DNA from: Chalciporus piperatus
Lineage: Eukaryota > Basidiomycota > Agaricomycetes > Boletales > Boletaceae
Length of the DNA: 64,000 nucleotides
Assembly (NCBI GenBank): GCA_038093975.1
Contig: JBBPTG010000030.1
Span: forward strand, 124,001 to 188,000
Direction of reading: 5' to 3'
Shown here one piece after another: positions 24,351 to 36,344 of the stretch. The number at the start of each line of letters is the position of its first letter. Position 1 is the stretch's first letter. The position numbers and the translations under genes are program-made. A model generated the notes under the pieces. The model did no database searches. It was given only the letters and a program-made list of their open reading frames with translations, and was not told the origin of the DNA.

Positions 24351-27300
24351 CTAGACATCAGTGTCGTTATGGGCCAAAGTAGGATAACTGAGTTTCCGCG
24401 GCTGCCGTTGGTCGCCCTGTAACGCCACCGATGAACGAGTGGTGCGTTGGGTAGGTGAGGCGTTCAGAAACGTTTTGTGGTATCCCGATCCGCTGCTGAT
24501 ACCAGGCACGAATAGCGCCCCCCGGTTGTACGAACTCCGTTCTTTTCTGCGCATGTGCGTGGGCTTGGGGAACTCCTCTGGGAGTCCTTGCTTCTGACCG
24601 GGCTCGGAGAAGAATATCTTTGGACGCCACTCCTCACGCTCGTCCATGATGCACGAATTCTTGAATTTCTCCACAAGTGCTTCTTTTCCCCTGTCAGGGA
24701 TCACGTTCATCTTAGCAACGTCAGATAATTTGGTGCGTAAAGACCCACTGATAGTTGGCATAACTCATTTGCAGCACTTTCTCGCTGGAGTACATGTTCC
24801 TGTAACGTGATATGAAAACCCACTCCAACATCGATAACGACTGACTTACCACTTCTCGCCTAATGCCGCCTTTGCAAATCGCAAGAGGTCCTCGACAGAA
24901 ATGAAGTTGACAAAGGCATATCCGACATTACAGCCTACCAGACAAAGTTCATTAGTATCCCGAAGACACGGCAACCGTAGCGACAACCCACCGTTCTGGA
25001 AATCCATCCGCAGATAGAGGAAATCAATACGCCGAGGACATATTTTGCTGATGTACGCGATCAACTCTCTGTCAGTCATTTTGTTCGGGATATTCTTGAT
25101 CATGACTGTGGTTCGCGTGTCAATGCCCTGCTCGATCTTGCGAATGTCCAATTGGTTGCTCTCTGGAGGAGCCCGCGGAGAAGCCGGATACCCCGTGGGA
25201 TATATTCGGTGGGGGACAGAGCTGTACGGGTGATGGGCGACGGGTGGAGAGGACTGTGGTGGATATGGATATGGAACAGCCTGAGAGGCAGCTCCGTGAT
25301 AATAACCCGGAGAAGGCGAAAACGTGGGCCATTGCTCCGGATGGATGCCAGGTACACCCCACGCGAACCAACTGTAGGTCGACGCATCCCAAAGTATCGG
25401 AGGACCTACGGGGGGTACAGGGGACTGTGCGGAGACCGGGTATTGCACAGTACCGTGAGCAAGGGCAGAGGAAACCCAAGGTGGTTGCATAGATCCATCT
25501 GCAGCATATCGGTCGGCATGGGTGAAATAGTCGTGCGCAAACTGTGGCTGGGCGCTTGGATATGGAGTGGTGTACAGGTCGCTCGCGCCACCAGCCACAT
25601 GAGCGACGCCGATAGGACTAACTTGTGAGCGATCGACCCCATTCGCGTTCATGTTAACGTTCCGCATGTAGTCTGCGTCCGCCGGCTTGTAAGGTACGCG
25701 GGAACGGACAGCGTCAAAAAAGAGACTGTTAGAACCACGCCTCCCAAACTTTTCCAAGGTGAAAGCTCCACCACGGTTGTGGAGTTGATCGACGTGAAAT
25801 GCTTCGTCGGGAGCGGACTCAGTGTTGTCCGCAGGCTGGCGAGAGGAGGGTCTGAGATGTTCGGGAATGGACAGATTGCGGCCGTTTCCAGATGAGCCTG
25901 TGTCTAAATTGGTGCCGCTAGGTCGTTCGCGATTTGGGTAATCGCTACCCCCTGCGTCATTCAGGAGGGGGAAGGGAACACCGTTCGAGGTCGAAATCGT
26001 TTGCGACTGAGATAAGTACGTGGAAGCCGTGGGTGTCTTCGGCTCCGCGGCATGACCACCTCCGAGATGTCCTTCTAGACCGACAGCCTCTTCCTTTTCG
26101 AGATCCCGTGGTGGCCCACTACGCCCACCCTGTGAGACATCTTGCTGGATGAGTCGCAGTTTCATGTTGTCAACTACGCGTCCGTCCAAGTATTCCCATG
26201 CCAATTCTCCCGCCCGAACGTCATAGTACTCGATCATGAAAAGCTGGTGGGTAATGTAAAAATGGTCAGAGATGCTCAATTACTAGGCAGAAAGGCAAAA
26301 ATGGCGGAAATTGTTCGTGACTAAGGGATAGCCCGAAAAGTGACGGAGCAATCTGTGCGTTCGGAAACCGCCAGCACAGCAAAAACAGGCTCTAAATCGA
26401 TCAAGAGGAAACTGCCCGTGGGGCGTGAACGTAACAATGTTCTGACTCATGCTCGCCCGAGCAACACGTACCTGGGTACACTTCTCTTCGTCTTCTTCCA
26501 GAAGGTGGAATAACTTGAGCTCTCCGTACTTCGCCAACACACTTTTCAGTTTCACGGGAACGAAGAAACGAATTCTGCTCCAGCTGGAACAGTTTTGGTC
26601 ACGCTCTGTCATTGTTGCACCCGCTGAGATGCAGAATGCACCCTCTGTGCGAGTCAGGGCGGCCGACGCTGATGGTCCAAGAAGCTGCGGAGGACAAGAT
26701 TATCAGCACAGGGAACAGCGAATTAAAGATGCCTACCTGTACAAAATGATTCGGGGCCACGAACAAACAAGTCAATGCCGCCATCCATTGGCCTTCCGCC
26801 GCCGAGGAGTCGTAAGACGTTCTTTGCTTTTCTTTACCCTCGGAGCCATGCGAGCCATTGGTCTCTATAAGGCGTTTAACTCTGTCTGCGTCACGGGTAT
26901 CGTAAAATGCGAGAACGATAGCGCGTTTGTCCTGGAAGCGACAATAGATCGTCTGAATGACACCCCCAGCACTCGAGGGTCGTGGCGAATCCGAGGATAG
27001 CTCGTCTGGAGGTGTGGCAAGGGAGTGGAAGTAGGGACCTATTACGTCCTCGGAAAGATCGTTGGGAACGTTGCCTATCTAGTTTTTCGGAGTCAGCTTA
27101 AGCCACTAACGTCGCGACAAGTAATTCACAATCAAAAAACGGCTTGTAGCCGCGTCACTGGAGCCCGGGTTATGGGGAGAGACAACTTGCTCTTCGCCAG
27201 GCCCATTGAGGTCCGTTGAGTCTGGACCCGTACTGTCACTTCTAAGGGACGACGCAGGAGTGAGAGGGGGCGTTAGATAATGCTGATTCTTCGACTGCTG

Positions 27301-27906
27301 ACGCGGTCGCTTGGTTTGCAGATCCCCTTCCTTGGTGTCCGCGGGACTGATGGAGGTTATCTGAGTCGAGGGTTTGTGCACCCTCGTTGATTGAAGCTCG
27401 GAAGCTCTATTCCGTGTCCTATCACGTGGTGGCGTCAATGGGAGGCACGGGTTCAGAAGAGAGTACTTGGCACACACCGCAGATTCGGGAGAGAGGGAGA
27501 AGGCTGGAGGCGGGGAGGACGACTGTTTCCCTCTGTTGTAAGGCGCTGCGAAGCAGACATGGTGGGGGGAATGGATGGAGCTCGAAAAGGTGTCTCCGCA
27601 CGCGAACGATGCTTTTAAGAAGGCCAAGGGAGAAGTGGATGGAAAAGGAAGAATCGGGGAATTGGATAGGCTAAACGCGCGATTAATTTGGTGGCTCAGG
27701 TTGACGTACAGCGAAGCTCGGAGGAGGAAGAAGATATGAACTCGTGCACCTTCGCGCATGCACGCGAAACGGGGAGTATTGAAGCGGGAATATGTAGACC
27801 AGAGTCGGTGAACTGGGGACACGACTGACACAGAACCAGATAGAAACACAGGGGGAGTAATGAACCAGGCACCGCGGGAGAGTTGAGCTGCGTTATAAGT
27901 ATACAA
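24351..27906 (-). CDS. Mei2-like RNA-binding protein
   Basis: Seven exons: up to 27906-27130, then 27078-26737, 26684-26472, 26243-24992, 24934-24850, 24799-24749 and 24690-24351. The conserved C-terminal Mei2 RRM is clear: TTVMIKNIPNKMTDRELI, FLYLRMDFQNGCNVGYAFVNF, KVLQMSYANYQGKEALVEKFKN and IMDEREEWRPKIFFSEPG. The upstream exons look like weaker RRM folds (GELKLFHLLEEDEEKCTQLFMIEYYDVRAGELA), as in Mei2 with three RRMs. The central exon is a long Pro/Tyr/Ser-rich region. In fission yeast Mei2 drives meiosis by binding meiRNA and sequestering mRNA-elimination factors. The start is uncertain: the frame is open to 27906, with another Met near 27759. Confidence 0.88.
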
Positions 27907-30027
27907 GACGGCTCTTCCGAACTGCTAGGAGAAGGTAGGAATCGGTGCTAAACAGCACAGGTAGCTGTACTCGGTCGGATATCGTTAGTCTTACCGGGAT
28001 GTCGGGTCCGTGAATGGATCCAGATAGAAAAAAAGGTCGATCGGCGGCGACAAGGAACTGGAGGGCTGACAGACGACGAACTAGTAAAGTAACCGTGATC
28101 ACCACGGAAGACAAATATTCCATGTGCTGCTTGTTCGTTTGCTAATCCTGGTGGGAGAGTTGACGTCCTGGCTACTGTGTTTCCTCACGAGATCCAGTTT
28201 CCAGTGATTCTTGCATGGGGAGATGACATACCCAAAATATGATGGAGAGAGACGTTACATTATTTCTGTCGGCTGCTGCTGGAACAGGTAGTGCCTGTGA
28301 TAAAATAGGTTCAGAAGCTTTCGTGCAAAAGGGTCAATCCATGCCGGGCACCTGGGTTTGACAGATCTATTGGCCAACGTGGTGATACCTCTGGAAGTTC
28401 TCTGCTCTTCCATGTCGGAAATATACCAAGTATGTCCAACTGACCACTATTCTCATCAAAATCCTCCACAGGTACGCATGACAGTTTGTTCCGTGCCTGT
28501 CGCGACATCGATCGTATGATGCAAGATTCCGCTCACTTTCTCTAAATCAGTTTCATTTATCACTCAAGAAGCTCTATATGGTTACGCATACGTCCAACTT
28601 ACGCAAGAAGACCTCTCCCGGAGAGTAGTTTCGCAGATTCGGTATATCATAGGGATGTTGCCGGAAGTGACAAGAGCGAGAGAAGATGCGGCGTGGTGCC
28701 AAGATTCTTCGAAGGCGGGTCAGCGATTCCAACACACGAGGCAGTGATAAGTCTCACGGAATGTTCTATTTTGCGACGGGGCGGGGCACTGCTTGGGAAA
28801 TTGCTCAAGAGCTCATCGTGTGAGGGAAAGTCTGTCCCGATGCAATGGATCTAAGTTAATGAATAACATGTTGATCTGTTAGGAGATTTCATCGACGCTA
28901 GTCATAAGAAACGAGACAGTAGAACATAGAACAGGCAATACCAACACCTGTTGTCAAGTTGGGAGCACGACTTCTCGAGGCTGTGGTACTGCGAACCAAC
29001 TGCGAACTTGACATGCTTGCCTTCCAACCACCTCACCTCGTGCGGAGTTTGTCGGAAATTAAAAACGAGCCGCCGACATGCGGTCGCTCGACGGCGTTTG
29101 TGCCAGTGCCGCTATGAGCCTGAGACTATCATACTGGTGATCTTTAACTGTGATCGATTTCGGATCACATATATATGTTGTAAGTAACGACGGTCAGAGT
29201 CAAGTTGGGTCAAAGGGTCAGATTCAGAGGGTCATCCGGACCCGACATCGCCAAGATTCGGTGAGATCCCCGCCACGACATAATTCACTCGAGGAGAACT
29301 TGGGGAGCGAGATCAGACACTACCAACATATTTGCAGTGTGGGACTCGGATTAGTCTCCCGTAGGCAGCCCCTTAGTACGTAGGAAGACAGTCGTTCCTA
29401 CTCTTCTAAGGGTGTGGGATGAGCGAGGGAAGATAGTACGACCGTAAGTTATCAAGCATGTTAGGCCAGCACAAAATTCTTCTGTTCAACTTCCAAGTTC
29501 CACTAACCTTTAGGTCGTTCCTGCCCTTCTAAGATCACAAGGCATAGCAATATCATTAGCATCTCGTCTCTACTTACGATGCATCCACCATTCACCCAGT
29601 TTATGGGATGATGTCCTGGGCAAATGTTGTCGAGGCACACCAGTGGATCTCACTGACCCGAATGCATCTTCAACAACGTCGGGCACGACAGTCGCACACC
29701 TGGATTGCGCCTGAAAGGCATGTGTTTAGACTTACCTATATTTACCCATCTGAATCTGGATGAGGTTGTTGAAAGCCTGCATCGGTCGAGCAGCATAGTC
29801 ACGTAACGCTTTTGACGAGTCTTTTGGCATGATTTGTGAGCTCTGATTGGTTGACTCTTCACAAATAAGGGAATTACCTGATGCTCTAGCCATAAAGAAA
29901 AACGGGCACGAAAAGTTTCGAGTTTCTCGGCAGGCTGATGTGCGTAGGTGAACGTTTGAACCGTTGTGTACAACGGAGCTTCACTTAGCGATTGCATACA
30001 TTGCTCCGAGTCATATACGTAAACCAT
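27907..30027. other. Gene-poor 2.1-kb region
   Basis: The stretch lies between the Mei2-like N-terminus and the HAD gene stop. Open frames are short, mutually overlapping and without recognisable motifs or plausible exon joins. It probably includes a long Mei2-like promoter or 5' leader. No transposon termini or tRNA boxes were recognised. Confidence 0.4.
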
Positions 30028-31076
30028 CTACTTCCCTGTCTGTGACCGCACCCAATCAACCACATCCCACAAACTAGATACAACCCTGACTTTTCGGAGA
30101 TCTTCGTCTGCTTTTTTGTGTTCCTGGTCTCCGTCAGACCCAGGTCGCCTGAGGAGCAGGGCTTGCATTCCGGCGGCTTGGGCGCCATGGTAATCACTTT
30201 AGCCGGAACCGATTACCATCCAACCAGCTGCAGAGGTGACATCGACAAGCTTACCACAAAAGCTCATCACCGACATGTACACTTTGGCTAACACCAGTGT
30301 CATCGAGAGCAGCATCTTTCAGCGCTCGCCTAAAAATCTTCGCTTCCGGCTTTTCGATGCCGACCTCTTCGCTCAAAAGGAGAGGCTGCAAGAAATGGGA
30401 TATTCCAAGGTCAGAGAGAACCAGACCTATACGGCAACGTCAACGAGATCCGTCATGCCATGCTAGGCCAATGTTGGGACCTACGCATTCGTGCATCTGC
30501 ATTGCTAACTAATGCTGTGCATACGCCCATTTCTTGTAATTGGCGCACTGGGTCATTACACATGAGACAATCCAGACACGTTGATGAATAATGTGCTCAC
30601 GACATACGTACTGGAAGTGTGTCGTCGAATAGCTTGTACCCTTCTTTGGAACTAAAGCGGTTCATAAGCTGGGATACGATCTGGTCCAGGGACGCTTCTA
30701 CGGCTGCATGCATACTGTTAATCCCATGCGTTTGTGGTGTGGAGACTTATACTACACCATGCGTGTCTGCACCCGCTCCTATGGCTGTTCTCTTGATAAC
30801 CTCAGACCACCATCCTTGAGCACCGAGTGGGCCCTGATAGGCGGGTTTGTCCTTTTGTACCTGCCTCAGGCCTCGAAGCGTGTGGGTCAAGCCAGACCGC
30901 GGGTATGCGACAAACTCACTAGCTTTAAATGAGCGATGTAGAGCTTCGGGACTCAGAGCACCCAAAAAAGGCGCAAAGACCTCTGAGTATTGCACGTAGA
31001 TAGGCCTTCTCGGTGTGATTAGGGTATGCAAGGCATCGAACGTAACGAGTTTGATCGTCGTGCGCGCCATGGTCAA
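30028..31076 (-). CDS. HAD-superfamily hydrolase (HDHD3-like)
   Basis: Five exons join in phase (31076-30758, 30703-30608, 30547-30485, 30426-30255, 30196-30028), giving 272 residues. HAD motif I appears as VTFDALHTL, where the second catalytic Asp is replaced by Ala-Leu-His as in many HDHD3-like proteins (DxxxTL pattern). Motif II is TALVSNADARM. The motif III lysine is in GIEKPEAKIF. Motif IV is HVGDEL followed by DYHGAQAAGMQALLLRR. Substrate is unknown; the family are phosphatases or dehalogenases. A second Met, two codons downstream at 31070, may be the real start. It is divergent from the RING gene with a 374-bp gap. Confidence 0.9.
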
Positions 31077-31450
31077 GTCTGGCCTGGGCTAGAGGTATAT
31101 TATTTGTGGCGATGGTCAGGCGTTGAGGATGGCTTGGGTACTCGGAGGTTGAGTGTAAATAAAGGAGGGGCTGTGTACCTCATGAACTACGTTGCCCCAT
31201 TGGCTGCTTTGTCCTTATAATTGGACTTTTGTTCGTTCCGCCTCCATCTTACAGAAGGATTTGTTATTTCGACCGTATTGTGTTTCTCATCGGAACACTG
31301 CGCAGTCGCGATTAGCGCCAAATCGGATGCTCGGGTTGAGGCGGTGGGCAACCAGCAGTCCGACCTCCTGATCTCCAAGTAGCACACGCCGCAGGCGTCA
31401 AACCCCGAAACACACCCTTCCTCGTTACCCTTCCACTCTGAACGTTCACC
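31077..31450. promoter_or_regulatory. Shared divergent promoter region
   Basis: This 374-bp gap separates the start codons of the HAD hydrolase and the RING membrane protein. No specific site was recognised. Confidence 0.35.
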
Positions 31451-33391
31451 ATGTCTGACACTCCCGCCATCGATGCACAATCTCTTCCCACTTCCCAGTC
31501 AACTGCGAACGTCCCCTCGGAGCCTGCCTCTCTTTCCCGCTCTGGACAGCGCGGCCCGGAAACGACTCCCTCATCATCTGCAAATAACTCAGAATCGGCA
31601 GGGTGATTTGTGGTCTATCACATCTGTGGTTACGGTAGAAATGACTGAACTCTCTTCCCTCAGGCAAACCCCAACTCAATCATCATCATCATCATCGTCA
31701 ACGGCACTACCTACACAGCGTCATACAAGGTCATTCCTACAAAGGATAAGAGAGCACCTAGGCATGGGCGCAGATGGTTCTCGGACCAGAAAGGCGTTGG
31801 TATCGATGATTGGCACGTTGGTTTATAACTTCCTTCAGGTTGGTTCCCTATCTATTTCAAAGAAGCCTTCTTACCCGAGTGGATTGTCAGACCGCTGCTA
31901 TAATAGCCCTCTTGAGCGCCGCTTCAGTGATAAAGAGCCCGCAAGACTCCGAAGTTACCCAGATTCATGCCTGTGGACGGCCTCTGGTTGTTTGGAATTC
32001 CCTGTGGCTGGGGCGACTTGCCTTGTCATCTGGTTTGACTTACTGGAACTTTCTCCGGGTACGGGCGGCGTGAGTTTTCTGTTGCCACAATATATATAAG
32101 GTTATCTCATCAAGATATCCAGTGATAATGCACCGAGAGAGGACTCCGAATCGACGTCGCGGCCGAGTGGGAATCATGCCGCGCGTCCTGGTGACACGAG
32201 GCAGCGAAGAACACAAGAAAGAGGGACATCCTCAGCTTCCAACTCTGAAGATCCCCCAGTACCCTACAGTCATATTTATGCGCGGTTTGTTGTCGTAAAC
32301 TTCACAGTGTGCTCGAAACTAACGTGGTTCCACACGATCATAGATTGTCCCTCTTTTTATCCATGCTCACGCTGACATGGTTTCTGACTGCGCACATTCT
32401 GGAGTATACTTCAGTGAAGACGTGCCGTCTTTCTGCACCTCTGGTCTGGTGGCTCACTTTTGGAATTTTGTGTACCATGTATCTGCTCGTTTTGGAGGTC
32501 ATCCTCTTTGGTCTTCTTGTTTTCATCGTTTTGCCATTCATCATGGTCAGTCTCGTGAAAGTTTTTGTTTCGCATCGAGCTCAGTCTGGCTACAGGTTTT
32601 CTACAGCATCGTATTGCTTTGCCTGGGCCGTCATCCGCTTCAAAATCCACATTACATTAAGCCCGATATTGGGAAGCTTCCCAGGTCCCTCGTCGATCGC
32701 ATCCCTCTTGTTATATACATCCCACCCCCACCTGATGACGCATCCGAGCCTGTTACCATACCAAAGCCTCTTCATACCTATCCTCCGAAACCACCTGCCC
32801 CCGTATCGAGGAAAAGATTTGCCTTCTTCCGTAGGAGAACTGCAAAGAAGGACAGCGCGACGGATCCTGCTGCCACGGACGAAGGTTCAAGGTCCGCAAA
32901 ACATAATGCGACTCCGAAGGAACCCGAGACTTGGGAAGATATTTGGGAACAATGCGAATATCCCTTTGTTCGACTAGAAGGCAATCGTGCTGCTTGTGCG
33001 ATATGCCTTATGGACTTTGAGGAACCGAGGAGGTTATCCTCGGCTCCTAAACCGGAACCGAACCAGGACAGTGAACCCGTCGACTCGCCACCATCTCGCG
33101 GAGAGGTGGTGGAGATTCCAGTCGAGAATATTACGGAAGAGGAGCGAGACTCACTGCCTCGGCTTGAGGATGCTGGTGATGGTCCCCAGCCATTGCGTCT
33201 GCTGGCTTGCGGCCATGTCTTCCACGTGAGCATGATCATACTAGACCTTATTTTGTTGCTGAATCTCTGAACAGAAAACATGTGTTGATCCCTGGTTAAC
33301 CGACGTCTCTGGTCGATGTCCGGTCTGTCAACGGCGAGTCGAACTTGACGACGTAGATCCCAAGAAATCAAAACGCGGGCAGCGTGGCTGA
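31451..33391 (+). CDS. Multi-pass membrane RING-H2 protein, probable E3 ubiquitin ligase
   Basis: Seven exons join in phase: 31451-31602, 31664-31838, 31891-32058, 32115-32284, 32308-32545, 32596-33225 and 33275-33391, giving 549 residues. The N-terminus is Ser/Thr rich with a run of Ser codons near 31677. Hydrophobic segments follow in exons 2-3 and again in exon 5 (LSLFLSMLTLTWFLTAHILEY, WWLTFGILCTMYLLVLEV and onward). A soluble C-terminal half carries CAICLMDFEEP ... CGHVFHKTC ... CPVCQRRV, a C3H2C3 RING-H2, interrupted by a roughly 70-residue acidic insert between the second and third zinc ligands. It probably ubiquitinates membrane proteins; the location is unknown. Confidence 0.88.
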
Positions 33392-33862
33392 TTTTTGTGG
33401 CTGTTGTCGTGAGTTGGGCTCGTTTTCTGGAGGAAGATACAATATTGAAGGTAGTTGGCCGTAATGCGATACTCTACATATTGGACGGACTGACGCGCAT
33501 CATGTACTGTATATGCATTATTGCTCATGGATGCTGAGGTGAATACGTCATCGATTTTATGCTTAGCTGACACACGCTGGTGCTGACAAAGATGATGCCG
33601 GCTTGGTCATCCACGCTTAAGCTTCCTTCATGGCCGAACTCGGAGACGATGCCCCTAAGTTGAGGATTGACGATCTTGTCCCTCCGCGATCTCCACCTGT
33701 ACACAATGATTGGGTCGATTTCAAACCTGCGAGCCCATTATATACACTCATAAGCAAGACACAAAACAGTCCCAAATCTCGTCGTTTGTTTCGCTTTCCG
33801 TTCTATCTCTGACGAATCGTTCATTGGCCCACCAAATTCGTTTTCCCCTGCATTAAATCGCG
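33392..33862. other. Intergenic gap between tandem plus-strand genes
   Basis: This 471-bp gap lies between the RING gene stop and the SNG1-like start. A 60-codon open frame begins at 33630 but has no homology I recognise. It may be an upstream ORF or chance. Confidence 0.35.
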
Positions 33863-35910
33863 ATGGCGCAACAAGATCCCGAGCGCCCAAATTCAAAGGA
33901 AGCAAGAGACAGCGCGACGGAGGACGTAGTGCGTGACGTTCAACCAAGTCTAATGTCATGCGGTACTGATCAACATGCAGGATGTTCCATTCTCCCATGG
34001 TTTCTTTGACCGGGACAAGGGGACAGTTCAAGCGAGAAAGGTCTGGCTCGAAATAAGCTTCATGGCCTTGATGATTCTTGTATTTGTGATCCTCGCAATC
34101 CTCTCTATATATTGGGCAGCGCTTGGCAAGTCTGCAAACAATGTCCACAACCTAACTGGTTATGTCGTGGTATGTCTTTCGAGCTCGCCTTCAGGGGCTT
34201 CGGGCTTCGACAGGTGTAACCATACATTGTAGGACTTTGACGGTGGGGAGATCGGCCAGGTAGTCACCCAGTCGTTATCCGCGATACACAGTCAGCAGCA
34301 GATATCCTGGTTGGTGAAAGACCCTTCGGAATTCCCGAATGGACCGTCAGATGTTCAGGCAGCTCTTCTTGACCGCCGTTGCTGGTTCGCTGTCACGGGT
34401 ACGTGTCTTACCTGTTTAAAGTCCATTACATAGGCATTCGCCGACAAAGTGTTCATAGCGAATTCGGGCGCAACTGCCAATTTGCTCGCCGCAGTAAATT
34501 CCACCGACGCAACCTACAATACCTCTCAAGCAATCACTGCATATACATCAAGTGGAAGGAACGAAGCCGCATAGTAAGATCCCATACCTTAATGCCATGG
34601 TAACATTGCCAACGACTCTTTAGCCGTAACTTCATCTCCCCGATGGTAGGACTTTCATTTTCTCATTGGGCTTTCACCCTCGCTCACGCACTGTTTTAAT
34701 AGTTGAATGCTGACCTCACGAATATCACCCATACCTTTGGAATAGCTTTTGTGAGACGATTGGGTTCTCTGCCCAATGTTTCTAGTTTAATGACCACCGC
34801 ACCGCTGCTTGTATCTCTACCTATCAACTACGCGGTCTATGACCTAAGGCCATTTGACGTTCCTGTGTAGGTTCTGCTGCTTCGCGAATTTGATGAGTGT
34901 TGTTGAACCATTTCACAGGGCATCTGCTGTAGATTTCGTCGGACTTATTTATCTTATGATCCTCGCTGTAAGTTCATCCCCTTACTTTCTGTCGTCCTGT
35001 TAACTTCACTTGCTCTAGTTTATATTGACTGTAAGTGTAATTTAACGATTTCTTGTTCAGAGTTCCCTATCATTTTCCAGAATTACCTTGCGGCTGCGAA
35101 TCTCCAAAGTGGGTTTGGTAGACGCCTGAGGCTGGCACCGCTGATTGTGATGCGCCTCGTCTGGCCTTTCACGCTCTATTTCTTTATTTCGGTGAGAAAG
35201 CTCTTCTCTACACTCCCCTTCTTTAACTCCCACATCTAGCTGGTGTATGCACTTCTGAGCCTGGCATTTGGCGCGCCATTCGGGCGATTGTAAGTCGCTC
35301 TCCGGTGATCTCGGGTGGCATAGGCTGAGGGTCTTGACAACAGTTATGGCGACTCCGGCTTTGTTATTTACTGGATGATGTCCTGGGTGGCAATGGGTGC
35401 ACTGTACGTTTATTTCCTCGCTGCTTTCATTGTTCTAGAACTCACAGCTCGATAGGGGTTTGGCCTTGGAATCTATGATAACCCTCTTGACATTCAAATT
35501 CATTCCCATCTTCCTGGTGCTGTGGATTATTGGTACGCCTTTTCTTTTACATCTTTGAACCCACATAATAACGTACTTTGACACATCACAAAGCCAATGT
35601 CTCTGTATCATTGTACCCAATCGAAGTGCTTCCCGCAGTGTTCCGGTATGGGTACGCCATGCCATTCTACAACGTTGCCGGCACTGTCAGAACCATTGTC
35701 TTTGGTACAAAAAATCAGAGTAAATAAAATTCTTTCTATACCTTGGAACTGTTCTAAGTACTCTCGTTTTCAGTTGGTCTCAACTTTGGCGTCCAATTCA
35801 CGTGGATCACAATCTCGTGTATAACTCTGCCGTTCTTCCAGTGGCTTGTCCGGAGGAAGGAAATTGAGGATTGGCAGAAGTCGCAGGTCAAACCATCTGA
35901 CTCGATATAG
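33863..35910 (+). CDS. SNG1-like DUF3533 membrane protein
   Basis: Fourteen exons join in phase (33863-33925, 33981-34169, 34233-34398, 34450-34573, 34624-34645, 34703-34866, 34919-34967, 35019-35030, 35081-35191, 35240-35289, 35344-35403, 35456-35532, 35594-35719, 35774-35910), giving 449 residues. After a cytosolic N-terminus comes one membrane segment (WLEISFMALMILVFVILAILSIYW). A lumenal or extracellular domain with several N-glycosylation sites follows, and then five or six closely packed C-terminal segments ending in a basic WLVRRKEIEDWQK tail. This matches the DUF3533/SNG1 family, linked in yeast to nitrosoguanidine resistance and plasma-membrane lipid organisation. Exon 8 is 12 nt and exon 5 is 22 nt. 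The exon 3/4 junction is less certain. Confidence 0.88.
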
Positions 35911-36344
35911 TTCTTTGTATAATAAGCCCACATTAATGGACGCGGATGGTAATGTCACCGAATATTAGGTGAATATGGAGTATCTGTTGGGAGTCTGGGA
36001 AAGGTCGCGCAGGGCCGTCCGATGCGTGAAGGAAGCGAAACTGACATCCCAGAGCAAGTTGGCAGTAGTAACGAGTGGCTGGACTTGAGATTCAACAAAA
36101 ACGCATCGCAGGGAGCATCCATAACTTCGTCTGCTAAAAGAATAGCACCCATTGTTGGCAACTCAAGAGGGCATACGTCAGAGGGATGTTTGCCATGTGA
36201 ATATTCCTTGACGCATTCCTGCAATGTTGGTCATCAATTAATCGTTTGTATACGTGAGGATTAGGAATGAATGGGGATGAGAGGTGATCTATCTAACAGA
36301 GAGTGTGTAAGGAAATAAGTCATCAGTCCGAGAGAGACGCGCGG
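35911..36344. other. Convergent intergenic gap
   Basis: This 434-bp stretch lies between the convergent stops of the SNG1-like gene and PAM16. No gene was recognised. Confidence 0.45.

Noticed and set aside
29650..30027. 125-codon minus-strand frame directly after the HAD stop
   Set aside because: It looked like a possible continuation, but the HAD protein already ends at a normal C-terminus and this frame shows no known motif.
32377..33270. 297-codon open frame starting inside the RING gene
   Set aside because: Its first part is a shadow of exon 5 in another frame. Only the region from 32596 is real and belongs to the RING protein.
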